64,000 bases of DNA, taken from Panulirus ornatus. Its lineage: Eukaryota; Arthropoda; Malacostraca; Decapoda; Palinuridae. Position 1 is the first letter of the stretch. Each line of letters opens with the position of its first letter. Below are positions 10,806 to 21,886 of this stretch, piece after piece. The notes below the pieces were generated by a model. The model saw only the letters and a list, made by a program, of their open reading frames with translations, was not told the origin of the DNA and did not search any database. Location of the stretch: assembly GCF_036320965.1 (NCBI RefSeq), contig NC_092235.1, positions 28,307,476 to 28,371,475 of the forward strand, in the 5' to 3' direction. Position numbers and translations under genes: made by a program.

Positions 10806-13800
10806 AATAAATACATAATTCCCAATTTTATGGGCTGTATGAACTTTATCCACTGCATGAAAATTGGTAAAAGAGTTGATGAGAAAAAGAGACAAAGGTA
10901 ATCTTGGAAAAAAAAATAGTATTTGATCAAAATGAATGTACTAAAAATCTTCCACACACACTTGGTAAGAACTTGAACATTCCACATAAGATGCAATGAA
11001 ACAAGACGAATAACTAAACTGAAATTTTTCAGAAAAAATGCATCTTTTGGCCTTCTGAGATGACATGAACCATAGCTTGGACGGAAAATATAAATGTCAA
11101 CGCCACTAAGAATTTCTACTGAGGCAACTTGGTAGTCACTGTGAGCAACAAAATAAATTTGTACTAATGTCAAGTAAAAGTGATCAGGGGCAATCTCTCC
11201 TCAAATGCAAAAAGGTGCTGGATAACAGACAACCTGCCAGTCCAGAGAGGAAGAAAAACTGTGGTATGTAGACAAAACAAACCACACTCAGGACATAATT
11301 AATTACGTACATCCACAATTATCCATAAGGGAATCCCTTGTTATCAATATCACTTTTCAGTTCCCAATTTCAGTTTTTCCTTCATTACAATCCGTTTTTC
11401 TGACGACATATACAAGACTGTACTACTACAAACCGTTCTTACTTACAAGTGGTGGATCAAGAATGAGAAGTTTCTTGATTCAATCACATTACATGCATTC
11501 TTAACTAAGTCTAACATGCTAAACATAAACATCCGTATGAAAAATGTTTCTCAACATACCTTGCTAGCATAGATTTGTTACGTAGGACTAACATCATTCA
11601 CAACTCCACTCAAAAAAAAAATGAAAAATTATTCCCAAAGTATCTTATCTGAAATTCCAATACCAACTGCACTTATCAATTCTCTCTGTACTGATCCATC
11701 TCTCTTCCAGTCAACTTCATCTCCTTATACCCTCAACTGCACATCTTCCCTAACTGACTGTTACAGTTAGATAAATCTCATTGACAAGTTTTAAATCTGT
11801 AATGAAAGTACCATTAATCTGCAATTACCAATCTTAGAAAATTCTTTACTTACATTTACATTATCTCCTGTTAATATCACAGCAGGTTACTGCTCATGTT
11901 CTGATTCAGCAAACAAACCATCAGCAGCAGCACAAAGTAACTATGGTAACATCCACTTAACTCCATGATTATTTACCTAAACACCATCATTATACATCTA
12001 AACACCATAGTCAGCTCCATCATTATTAACCCAAACACCATAGTCACTTCAACTTGCTCTCACCTTACAGAAAGCCCATTCCATAATATTAAACCATGGT
12101 GACATTACACAGAGGGTCAGAATATCCCAAAGTCCCATCCTGATAACCTTACCTTATGTCTTTCTTAATCATTATTATACTGTGCTCTTTTTTCTCAATC
12201 ACTCTAAAATCAAAATTCCTCCCTATATGTTCTCTTCCCTTCACCTATAAAGGGTTCAGTAATAATTCCAATATAATTAAAATCCTATTAAGCTAAGTGG
12301 ACTTATCCTTTGTAATTCTTTGTTAATTTTACTTTCATACAGACCAAAAACTTCTTTCATCCAGTTATCAGGTTTAGGATCAATTAATTTTCCATGCAAT
12401 TTGAATCTATTGCATTGGCATATTGAAATAATTATCCTGGGGCATAAATAATTAATCATCTTTTTAACTGCTCGTCTTCTATCCATATCCTTACATCAAG
12501 CTTCTCAGAGCAGTCTGTTCCACCAAAGCCTAACACATATTACCCCAATAACCTGTTTCACTTCCCCCTAAATTCCTCTTGCAGCCACCTTGTTTATATT
12601 TCCTTCCTGAAGATATTACCATTTCCATCCCCATATACTGAGCACTTATTCCTTTCACATTCTATCATCCTATGCAATTTACCATTATCTTTACAGTAAT
12701 GGCAGGTACACAACAAAAGTCATGCCACATTAATAAATATAAGTCTGCTTTCTGTGATACTGCATACCCAGTTCCAGTTCCATGTTAAATTAACGAAAGT
12801 AGCACAATGATGATTTACATACTGCCACAATAGACTTTTCAATAAAACTGCTTTCATATCTACTGTAAGGTTATGCTACTGAAATTTATCCAACTTCAAA
12901 TTATCAGGGTACCTTTGGCTAACCAACTTGTAATAAACATATCATAATGAGCAAATCTGGACAACTCAAATAATAATTTATCAACCCAGCTACAACTTTT
13001 CTAAATTCTTCATATGTTGCAAACTTTATGATCAGGACAAAAAGTAACCCTCCTTTCCATGAACCCTACTACCATAGTTCACAAAAATGTAAGATACTTT
13101 CTTTCCTGTACTACTGAGATAAATATTTTTAACATGTTAAATGGGGCCTGGACAGTTTGAAAAATGGCTAAGAATGAATCAGTACCCGAGAGTGACATTG
13201 CATCAAAGCAGGTTCGTCTTTTAAATGGGTTGCCCTTACTTGGTAAGGCATGGGGTAACCATTTTCTGCTTAACTGAGCAGACACTTCTGTTTTCTTGAT
13301 TGGGTTTTCAATATGACTGGCTATCCATTAACCTAGCAAAACATGTCAGTCTGACTGAAGTACTTCCAATTTGCATGCCAAATACAGGAAAAAACAGACA
13401 GAAAAGAAAAAGAACATGCTGTCTTCTTATTAAACCACAAAAATTACCCAAACATAACTAAACTATCTAATGCTCATAAAAGCAATAAAGTATCTTACAC
13501 ATTTACAAAACAAATATATATATATAAAGTATGATACAAAAAAAAATCTATGTAATAATGGTTTACAATTAATACCCCTTCTATTTAATTAGCTTAGAAA
13601 TAACAATACTGCTACATAGGATAAAAATAACAACAAAAGAACTAGGACAAAAATAATCTGCAAGTGAAAACAGAGCACAAAAGTCACCGTACAATATTTG
13701 AGCAAATATAAAAAGCATGGTATATGAATGCAATTGGAGTAAAAAAAAAAAAAATCTATTGCTAAGATTTTTACAGAATTCTTTGGTTGAAATAAAAACA

Positions 13801-14975
13801 TTTGGAAACAGATCATCTGGCCTTCAAATAAGTCATCCATTCAGGGGTAAGAAAAAAAAAAGTAAATAATAGGAATTATGGTAACCACATGGCAGTGAAC
13901 AGCAATTTCAGTACCAGTTCTGGCCTAGATGACATTAGTTAACATGCATTAATGTTAAAACAATATTATGGGCATCAACAAAGAAACAGTCCACACAAAG
14001 CCAACTACTGAGCATCTACCTTCTCAAAAGAATGCCATCAATATCTAGAGTGAACCATTCATCACATGTTCAATGACCATTTGGCTTTCTAGTTCGGTTA
14101 TTCTCTATATACCATCTAAATCACCTCCAAGAAGAAGACCTAACATACAAACCACTTCACAAAATACTTGTTTTCTCCACAAAAACTATATGTAAGCTCT
14201 GCATATAATAAATATTACATTGGCACTGTACACTTGCATCTCTCTCTAACACTAAACAAAATAAAGCCCTAAACCTGTTAGCTTTAACGTTTATGCCTGA
14301 TAGTTATGTATCTTTTTTTTTTTTTTTTTTTGTCAGGAAGTGACACTAAACCCAAATTCAAGCTTGAATCCATGAGGCTGTATGACTTCTGTGATGTGAA
14401 CTGCTATGTAAATTTTTCATAGCCACACACAATTACAGATATTCACACCAGTCTGTTTATTAAAGTGACATTTTTCTCTATGTTCTGCCATGAAAAAGTG
14501 CTCTAAAGTATCAATGGGGTCAATGAAATACTTTAAAATATTTCTTGCCCATTCAAATACTAACTGATCTATCATTTTCATCCATAAATCCAAGACATCT
14601 GCAAATGTAATTTGGAATTATTTACTTATAAGAAAATGGAATTTAATAATAAACAATTTAAATACACATAGCAGTAACATGAGTGATGGACTAAAATTTG
14701 TTGTTCAATTATGAATTAGTACAAACTGTATTGATTATTTTTTTGTTTTAGATCTCCCTTCTCATTTTGAGAACATCAATCCTAAAACTTAAGAAAATAA
14801 AAGCAAGATGAAACTCAACTTTCCTAATCTTAACCACGATTATCATTCAAATACTTATATTTATTACCACACTTCTCTCTTCCCTATCATTTCTACTCAA
14901 TCAATCCCCATCACACAATGTATTGTCAGGTATTTTATTTCCAAACATTCATCCTCCTCATAGTCTTCAATACTT
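10806..14975. other. AT-rich DNA with short homopolymers, no gene seen
   Basis: Long stretch without a splice-supported frame. It has A- or T-tracts (13741-13754, 14313-14331). Parts such as 11640-12250 and 12480-12680 are C/T-rich and could be old transposon relics on the minus strand, but I could not match them to a family. Confidence 0.3.
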
Positions 14976-15160
14976 GTTTACCATTTCTTACATGAGCAAA
15001 GTAGCATCAACAATCAACAAGACCTCATTTGCTCAGCCATTCTTCAGCTGTCACACAATAGCTGGAGAGTGCATATGGGCAAATGAGGCCTTTTCTTTGT
15101 CTGTTCCTGACACTATCTTACTATTGTGGAAAATGGCAAACAAGTATGAAATAAGAAAAA
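14976..15160. mobile_element. Diverged RepA-like pieces (inverted pair)
   Basis: 14976-15015 contains 'ttaccatttcttacatgagcaaagtagcat' (minus-oriented RepA 3' module). 15090-15150 contains 'gttcctgacactatcttactattgtggaaaatggcaaac' (plus-oriented 3' module). Both are degraded. Confidence 0.4.
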
Positions 15161-15164
15161 AAGA

Positions 15165-15460
15165 GAGTGAATGTGTTGGAACTGAATTGTGAGAAGGCAA
15201 TATATGGTGTGAGGAGAGTTGATCAAGTAAGAAATAATAGGCTAGAGAGAAGTGTTGTGATAAGAGTATGCTTGAGAGAGCTGAAGTGGGTATAATGACA
15301 GAGCTCACACAGGAAGAAATTGACAAAGAGTATCTATGCTAGAAGTAGAGGGGACAAGAAGGGAAAGCCAAATTAGAGATAAGAGGATGGAGTGGAAAAG
15401 ACTTTGGGAGCTCAGGGTCTTCATATCTAAGAATGCGTAAGGCATGCACACGATAGAGTA
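15165..15460 (+). mobile_element. Old RTE copy, 5' part (host of a nested insertion)
   Basis: Diverged but collinear with the RTE reverse-transcriptase 3' region as in 62160-62480. Matching blocks include 'ttggaactgaattgtgagaa', 'tggtgtgaggagagttgatc', 'gccaaattagagataagagg' and 'gtgaaaagac'-like 'gtggaaaagac'. The copy is interrupted at about 15461 and resumes at about 17396 after the younger insertion. Many small indels destroy the frame. Confidence 0.65.
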
Positions 15461-15538
15461 ATTTTTTTTTTTTGCTTTGTCGCTGTCTCTCGCGTTTGCG
15501 AGGTAGCGCAAGGAAACAGACGAAAGAAACGGCCCAAC

Positions 15539-15866
15539 CATACAACATTGTTGGAACCACTATTCCTTCAAACATACCCATTTTTGCTTTCCGAGATAAT
15601 GTTCTCGACTTCCATACATTCTTCAAGGCTCCCAGAATTTTCGCCCCCTCCCCCACCCTATCATCCACTACCGCTTCCATGGTTCCATCCGCTGCCAGAT
15701 CCACTCCCAGATATCTAAAACACTTTACTTCCTCCAGTTTTTCTCCATTCAAACTTACCTCCCAATTGACTTGACCCTCAACCCTACTGTACCTAATAAC
15801 CTTGCTCTTATTCACATTTACTCTTAACTTTCTTCTTTCACACACTTTACCAAACTCAGTCACCAG
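15539..15866 (-). pseudogene. RTE reverse transcriptase, thumb part, truncated by deletion
   Basis: Continues with [32 protein letters not shown] and [12 protein letters not shown]. It then runs directly into 3' UTR sequence (TTGGGCCGTTTCTTTCGTCT) where intact copies continue with C-E-A-W. The join lies at a short GGTTG identity between the two flanks. Confidence 0.85.
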
Positions 15867-15869
15867 CTA

Positions 15870-16427
15870 CTGCAGTTTCTCACATGGATCAGCCACCAGC
15901 GCTGTATCATCAGCGAACAACAACTGACTCACTTCCCAAGCTCTCTCATCCCCAACAAACTTCATACTTGCCCCTCTTTCCAAAACTCTTGCATTCACCT
16001 CCCTAACAACCCCATCCATAAACAAATTAAACAACCATGGAGACATCACACATCCCTGCCGCAAACCTACATTCACTGAGAACCAATCACTTTCCTCTCT
16101 TCCTACACGTACAAATGCCTTACATCCTCGATAAAAACTTTTCACTGCTTCTAACAACTTGCCTCCCACACCATATATTCTTAATACCTTCCACAGAGCA
16201 TCTCTATCAACTCTATCATATGCCTTCTCTAGATCCATAAATGCTACATACAAATCCATTTGCTTTTCTAAGTATTTCTCACATACATTCTTCAAAGCAA
16301 ACACCTGATCCACACATCCTCTACCACTTCTGTAACCACACTGCTCTTCCCCAATCTGATGCTCTGTACATGCCTTCACCCTCTCAATCAATACCCTCCC
16401 ATATAATTTACCAGGAATACTCAACAA
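15870..16427 (-). pseudogene. RTE reverse transcriptase, catalytic part (broken ORF)
   Basis: Palm domain with D-L-E-K-A-Y-D-R-V-D-R (first catalytic Asp), L-R-Q-G-C-V-M-S-P-W-L-F and the F-A-D-D box. It is in frame with the preceding piece across the stop at 16440-16442, and is itself closed by TAG at 15867-15869. The active-site residues are intact, so inactivation is by stops, shift and truncation. Confidence 0.88.
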
Positions 16428-16439
16428 ACTTATACCTCT

Positions 16440-17159
16440 CTAATCTGAGCACTCACTCTTATCCCCTTTGCCTTTGTACAATGGCACTCTGCAAGCATTC
16501 CGCCAATCCTCAGGCACCTCACCATGAGTCATACATACATTAAATAACCTTACCAACCAGTCAATAATACAGTCACCCCCTTTTTTAATAAATTCCACTG
16601 CAATACCATCCAAACCTGCTGCCTTGCCGACTTTCATCTTCCGCAAAGCTTTTACTACCTCTTCTCTGTTTACCAAATCATTTTCCCTAACCCTCTCACT
16701 TTGCACACCACCTCGACCAAAACACCCTATATCTGCCACTCTATCATCAAACACATTCAACAAACCTTCAAAATACTCACTCCATCTCCTTCTCACATCA
16801 TCACTACTTGTTATCACCTCCCCATTTGCGCCCTTCACTGAAGTTCCCATTTGCTCCCTTGTCTTACGCACTTTATTTACCTCCTTCCAGAACATCTTTT
16901 TATTCTCCCTAAAATTTAATGACACTCTCTCACCCCAACTCTCATTTGCCCTTTTTTTCACCTCTTGCACCTTTCTCTTGACCTCCTGTCTCTTTCTTTT
17001 ATACATCTCCCACTCAATTGCATTTTTTCCCTGCAAAAATCGTCCAAATGCCTCTCTCTTCTCTTTCACTAATAATCTTACTTCTTCATCCCACCACTCA
17101 CTACCCTTTCTAATCAACCCATCTCCCACTCTCTCATGCCACAAGCATCTCTTGTGCAA
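16440..17159 (-). pseudogene. RTE reverse transcriptase, N-terminal part (broken ORF)
   Basis: About 239 codons: a basic helical linker (K-R-K-R-Q-E-V-K-R-K), then the RT fingers region with K-A-A-G-L-D-G-I-A-V-E-F and E-D-W-R-N-A. It ends at TAG 16440-16442, where related copies would read an Asn-Tyr pair before R-G-I-S-L-L. The frame continues after the stop. Confidence 0.85.
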
Positions 17160-17386
17160 TCCATCACTGATTCCCTAAATACATCCCATTCCTCCCCCAC
17201 TCCCCTTACTTCCATTGTTCTCACCTTTTTCCATTCTGTACTCAGTCTCTCCTGGTACTTCCTCACACAAGTCTCCTTCCCAAGCTCACTTACTCTCACC
17301 ACCCTCTTCACCCCAACATTCACTCTTCTTTTCTGAAAACCCATACAAATCTCCACCTTAGCCTCCACAAGATAATGATCAGACAT
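17114..17386 (-). pseudogene. RTE endonuclease tail (broken ORF)
   Basis: An open segment of 90 codons starting in M-S-D-H-Y-L-V-E-A-K-V. The S-D-H triplet is the conserved end of APE-like retrotransposon endonucleases. The frame is lost by a shift near its end; the sequence continues in another frame from about 17159 as the linker and RT domain. Confidence 0.8.
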
Positions 17387-17395
17387 CCCTCCACA

Positions 17396-17620
17396 GCAAT
17401 ATGATATACAGGAGATGACATGCTCTCAAAAGACTGAACTGCAACATATGAGGCAGTTCAGGGAAACCATATAAAAGTGTGTGAACCCTGGTTGTGGATG
17501 GGGAGCTATGGTCTCAATACATTACACAAGACAGCTAGGTTGTGGATGTGAGCAAATGAGACAATTTCTTCATCTGTTCCAGGCACTACCTTGCTAATGC
17601 AGGAAATGGAGTGAACATAC
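17396..17620 (+). mobile_element. Old RTE copy, 3' part (continues after nested insertion)
   Basis: Collinear with 62490-62680 of the better copy: 'aatatgatatacaggagatg' matches 'gatgtggtataccggggtcg', 'tgaaccctggttgtggatgg' matches 'gggcctggatgtggaaaggg', 'acacaagacagctagg' matches 'acatgacagctagaga'. It ends with a RepA/RTE-like 'gttccaggcactaccttgctaatgcaggaaatgg' module at 17575-17612. Confidence 0.6.
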
Positions 17621-19460
17621 AAAAACATTATATATAAATGGGCGTGTTTGTGTGAACCTTCTACAATGACTGGTACTAAAAAGGCTTGTCATAATAACAT
17701 ATACCAAAGACTTTAAATGTTAAAAATTCATTCATAATAATACTACCCTTAAAGTGTTCACTGTTTACATAAATTAAATTTCCAAATACCTTGAAGAGAG
17801 AGATGACTGGTCATTTGTTTTTGGGGTATATGTACAAATAACAAACTAGGAAACCACATTACATGTACACCATATCTATCAATAATAATGAAGTATAATG
17901 TGAATATAGTTGTTCTTTACTCATAACTCATCCTGGTTCCACTACACAGTGATCCAACAAGACTTAATTTGGGTTATGATTTTCACCAGAATGGGGCCTG
18001 GACCATGTTATGAAATAAACTCATTTCAAATTTGATAATCACAAAAGGAGTCCATCATTTCCCTGCTCCTGATTGGAGCACTGCCTTATACCTGCAGAAG
18101 CCCCATAAGTAAGGTCCTACAGCTGTATAATTCATAAAAAAAAATTCTTGCATATGATGAAGTTATCCCTATGGCCTTACAAAAAGACAAATATTGCTAG
18201 CTTTCGATCATGTCTGTCTAAATTCATTTTGGGTTTGAAAACAACAAAGTACCCACTACTTAATTTGCTTATGAAAACAAATTCAAAAATTATATTGATA
18301 TATTTCACCAAGTATTGCCATAGCTCCTTGGATTGACTGAATAAATGAGGAGAAAATTTACTGATATTATTATTTTACTGATATTACTAAGAGAATCTTG
18401 TGATGATAAAGTCAAGACAAACAGCGATTTCTCTAAATCTTATTAGTTTCCTACACATTGTGCACGTTCCCATTTTGTTTCAGCAGAAATAAAACGCATT
18501 TCAAACTTTAACACGTACAAATTTTCAATCTATTATCAATTAGCTCATTCCCATTTCCGTAGAGTGAGTTAAGTCCATACAGGGGAGTATCTCATGTGGA
18601 TATTAATTTTGCTGAACTGGGAGTTCCTAATTCTACACACTGCCTTCCTTTAATGAGTGGACTACATTCAAAAATTAATCTAAGTGGTAGGCTGGTTGGC
18701 CTCAGTTACCCATGGAAGCACTACAGTGGCAGATGTGCTTACTTCCAAAATTGGTTCTTTCTTCGGCCACATTCACCTGAAATAAGCTTTACAGTCTGAC
18801 ATATATTTTCTATGGTGTCCCACACTATCCTTGGAATAAAATTTAAAACATTTTTTTCTACTTGTTTCTTTCAATTTTCATCCTTACCAAATTATATTTA
18901 CCCTTGGTTACTGAGGAAATCCCTATTCACTTCATGCATTCTTAATCTTATAAATGTTGGCAAATCAAAGCAATAAGCAGAGTTCTTTAGAAAATGCTTC
19001 AAGTACTGTTATTATGTTTTTGGTATGAAAATGTGGAGGGGGTCAACAACCTAAGTGTTAGAAGGTCCTCCATGTACCATCCTGCTTTGAATGTGGAAAA
19101 TGTAGAATTAAACCAATATGTGAATCAGAATTTCCATAACTAATTTCCTGCCTAAAATTCTTTAGTTCCATGCCAATCCCCACATAATACTGTATGAAAG
19201 TTTTATAACTGTTTCTTAACCTAATTACCTTGCTGTCCATCTTCTGTCAGTATCTTATACTTTTCTGCCAAATATCTGCAAGTTATACTAATATATTTAC
19301 AATATATCCCTGAACATTAACATCTTTGATCCACTATTCTCCAATTATTACAACTCTAATGTTTGATTAAGGTATATTCCACTCCTGCTTTATGCCCATC
19401 AGCTTAAAATCTTCAATACCTTCAACTATACACCTGTACACCACATGGGCTGACACATAC
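17621..19460. other. AT-rich DNA downstream of the LMBR1 gene
   Basis: Contains RepB copy 2 (18036-18122) and otherwise no recognisable coding or repeat structure. It may hold part of the LMBR1 3' UTR. Confidence 0.3.
18036..18122 (-). repeat. RepB interspersed repeat, copy 2
   Basis: On the minus strand: 'gtaggaccttacttatgggg', 'cttctgcaggtataaggcag', 'caatcaggagcagggaaatg', 'atggactccttttgtg'. This is the same block order as the copy at 39718-39835. Confidence 0.6.
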
Positions 19461-19466
19461 TTTAAT
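19461..19466 (-). promoter_or_regulatory. Candidate poly(A) signal of the LMBR1 gene
   Basis: TTTAAT on the plus strand is ATTAAA on the minus strand, about 180 bp past the stop codon. It is the nearest common variant I could find, with no other support. Confidence 0.25.
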
Positions 19467-19646
19467 AGAGTTGTTCATACATGCACCTCTTCCCAAGAGT
19501 ATGTAGGAAAAGATTTTAAACCAAAAGACACTCCTCTGACAATTTGTAGATGATCTCATATATTGTATGTATAAGCAAGATTCTGTTCTCTCTCATATGG
19601 ATCACAGTTAAGTCAAATTTGGGTCTCTATACCTCATTCCAGGCTT

Positions 19647-19752
19647 CTACTCCTCTTTGATGTTCCCTGGATTCATCATGCTTCCATTCATGACCTGTGC
19701 AGGCAGCTTGAAGGTATCACGCTTCACAAGTGACATAGCCAGGAGCTTGAAC
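19647..19752 (-). CDS. LMBR1: LMBR1 gene, terminal coding exon
   Basis: Acceptor [23 protein letters not shown] then a short tail ending N-I-K-E-E and TAG (19647-19649). The cytosolic tail after the last helix is short and poorly conserved in this family, as expected. Confidence 0.88.
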
Positions 19753-20493
19753 CTACGAAATAAAAGTTTTTCTAGTTTATGTTAATTCCTGTTTAAAAAG
19801 ATAAACATGATTTCTTCATGTTCAAAAACTGAATTATAATATCTAATAAAATGAATTGTACAATATAAAAGACATATATGTAGCTGAACTTATAAAACAA
19901 ACATAAATGACTTTAAAGACAGGCAGTAAACAACCAATTAACTGTATCACTCTACATCTAAAGATAGTGATGCATGTATATGTATGTATGTATACATATT
20001 ATCCCAGGGGATAGTGGAGAAAAAATACTGTCTAAGTGTACCCTGCATGTTACAGAAGGCAACTAAAAGGGTGGGAATGGGATACTAGAAATCCTTCCCT
20101 CCTGTTTTACCTTCCAAAGTAACAGAGAAGGGGGTCAAGTGTGGATTTTCTCCTTTAAGGCTTGGTCATCTGTCCCTGATGCTACTTCGTAAATGGGGAA
20201 AATAAATGGAAAAAAATCATACATGCCTGCCATTTCCTGTATGAGTGAGGAAGCGTAAAGTCAAGAACAGATGGCAGAGCTTTAGAGGGAAAATTCCTCA
20301 CTTGGCTGCTTGTTCTGTTCCTTCTTTTGGAAAGTAATACAGGAAGGGAGGATTTCCAGCCACCCACTCCTACCCCTCTACATTACCTTCTACGACATGC
20401 AGGGAATACATAAAGGCCCAGTCCTCTGTTCATAATGCTACCTCGCTATTGCGGGAAATGGTGAATAGTATTAAAAAAAAAAAAAAAAATGAA

Positions 20494-20545
<52 letters not shown>

Positions 20546-21366
20546 CTCCATTCAAACTCACCTCCCAATTGAATTGACCCTCAACCCTACTGTACCTAAT
20601 AACCTTGGAGGAAGTGAAGTGTTTTAGATATCTGGGAGTGGATCTGGCAGCGGATGGAACCATGGAAGCGGAAGTGGATCATAGGGTGGGGGAGGGGGCG
20701 AAAATTCTGGGAGCCTTGAAGAATGTGTGGAAGTCGAGAACATTATCTCGGAAAGCAAAAATGGGTATGTTTGAAGGAATAGTGGTTCCAACAACGTTGT
20801 ATGGTTGCGAGGCGTGGACTATGGATAGAGTTGTGCGCAGGAGGATGGAGGTGCTGCAAATGAGATGTTTGAGGACAATGTGTGGTGTGAGGTGGTTTGA
20901 TCGAGTAAGTAACGTAAGGGTAAGAGAGGTGTGTGGAAATAAAAAGAGCGTGGTTGAGAGAGCAGAAGAGGGTGTTTTGAAATGGTTTGGTCACATGGAG
21001 AGAATGAGTGAGGAAAGATTGACCAAGAGGATATATGTGTCGGAGGTGGAGGGAACGAGGAGAAGAGGGAGACCAAATTGGAGGTGGAAAGATGGAGTGA
21101 AAAAGATTTTGTGTGATCGGGGCCTGAACATGCAGGAGGGTGAAAGGAGGGCAAAAAATAGAGTGAATTGGAGCGATGTGGTATACCGGGGTTGACGTGC
21201 TGTCAGTGGATTGAATCAAGGCATGTGTATGGGGTGGGTTGGGCCATTTCTTTCGTCTGTTTCCTTGCGCTACCTTCCAAAGAAGGAACGAGAGGGCCAG
21301 GTGAGGGTATTCCTCAAAGGCCCAGTCCTGTCTAACTACCTCGCATTGCGGAAATGCAATAGTATG

Positions 21367-21434
<68 letters not shown>

Positions 21435-21832
21435 TATCCCTGGGGATAGGGGATTAAGAATACTCCCACGTATTCCCTGCGTGTCGTAGAAGGCGACTAA
21501 AAGGGGAGGGAGCGGGGGGCTGGAAATCCTCCCCTCTCGGTTTTTTTTTTTCCCCAAAAGAAGGAACAGAGAATTGGGCCAGGTGAGGGTATTCCCTCAA
21601 AGGCCCAGTCCTCTGTTCTTAACGCTACCTCGCTAATGCGGGAAATGGCGAATAGTTTGAAAGAAAATATATATATATATATATATAAAACCCCTCTCGC
21701 TTTTTTTTGTAATTTTCCAAAAGAGGGAACAGAGAAGGGGGCCAGGTGAGGATATTCCCTCAAAGGCCCAGTCCTCTGTTCTCAATGCTACCTCGCTAAT
21801 GCGGGAAATGGCGAATAGTATGAAAGAAAGAA

Positions 21833-21886
<54 letters not shown>

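Larger units (their letters stand above)
15461..17395 (-). mobile_element. RTE-clade non-LTR retrotransposon, 5'-truncated, internally deleted
   Basis: Minus-strand coding pieces in order: end of the AP-type endonuclease (S-D-H-Y-L-V-E-A-K-V near 17386); a linker with W-W-D-E-E-V; then reverse transcriptase with G-L-D-G-I, a degraded Y-R-G-I-S-L-L, F-M-D-L-E-K-A-Y-D-R, L-R-Q-G-C-V-M-S-P and the catalytic L-L-F-A-D-D-T-A (about 15900-15925). An A-rich tail (T-run 15462-15474) follows. Breaks: a frameshift near 17115-17159, in-frame TAG stops at 16440-16442 and 15867-15869, and an internal deletion at about 15535-15540 that joins the thumb region directly to the 3' UTR tail. It is 5'-truncated inside the endonuclease. 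It sits within an older RTE copy in the opposite orientation. Not functional. Confidence 0.9.

Noticed and set aside
10718..11173. 151-codon minus-strand frame
   Set aside because: Covers the RepB copy and AT-rich flank, no recognisable motif, composition typical of chance frames; no splice sites considered convincing.
16624..17178. Plus-strand frame of 184 codons opposite the RTE reverse transcriptase
   Set aside because: Antisense shadow of the RT coding strand; the minus frames carry all RT motifs.
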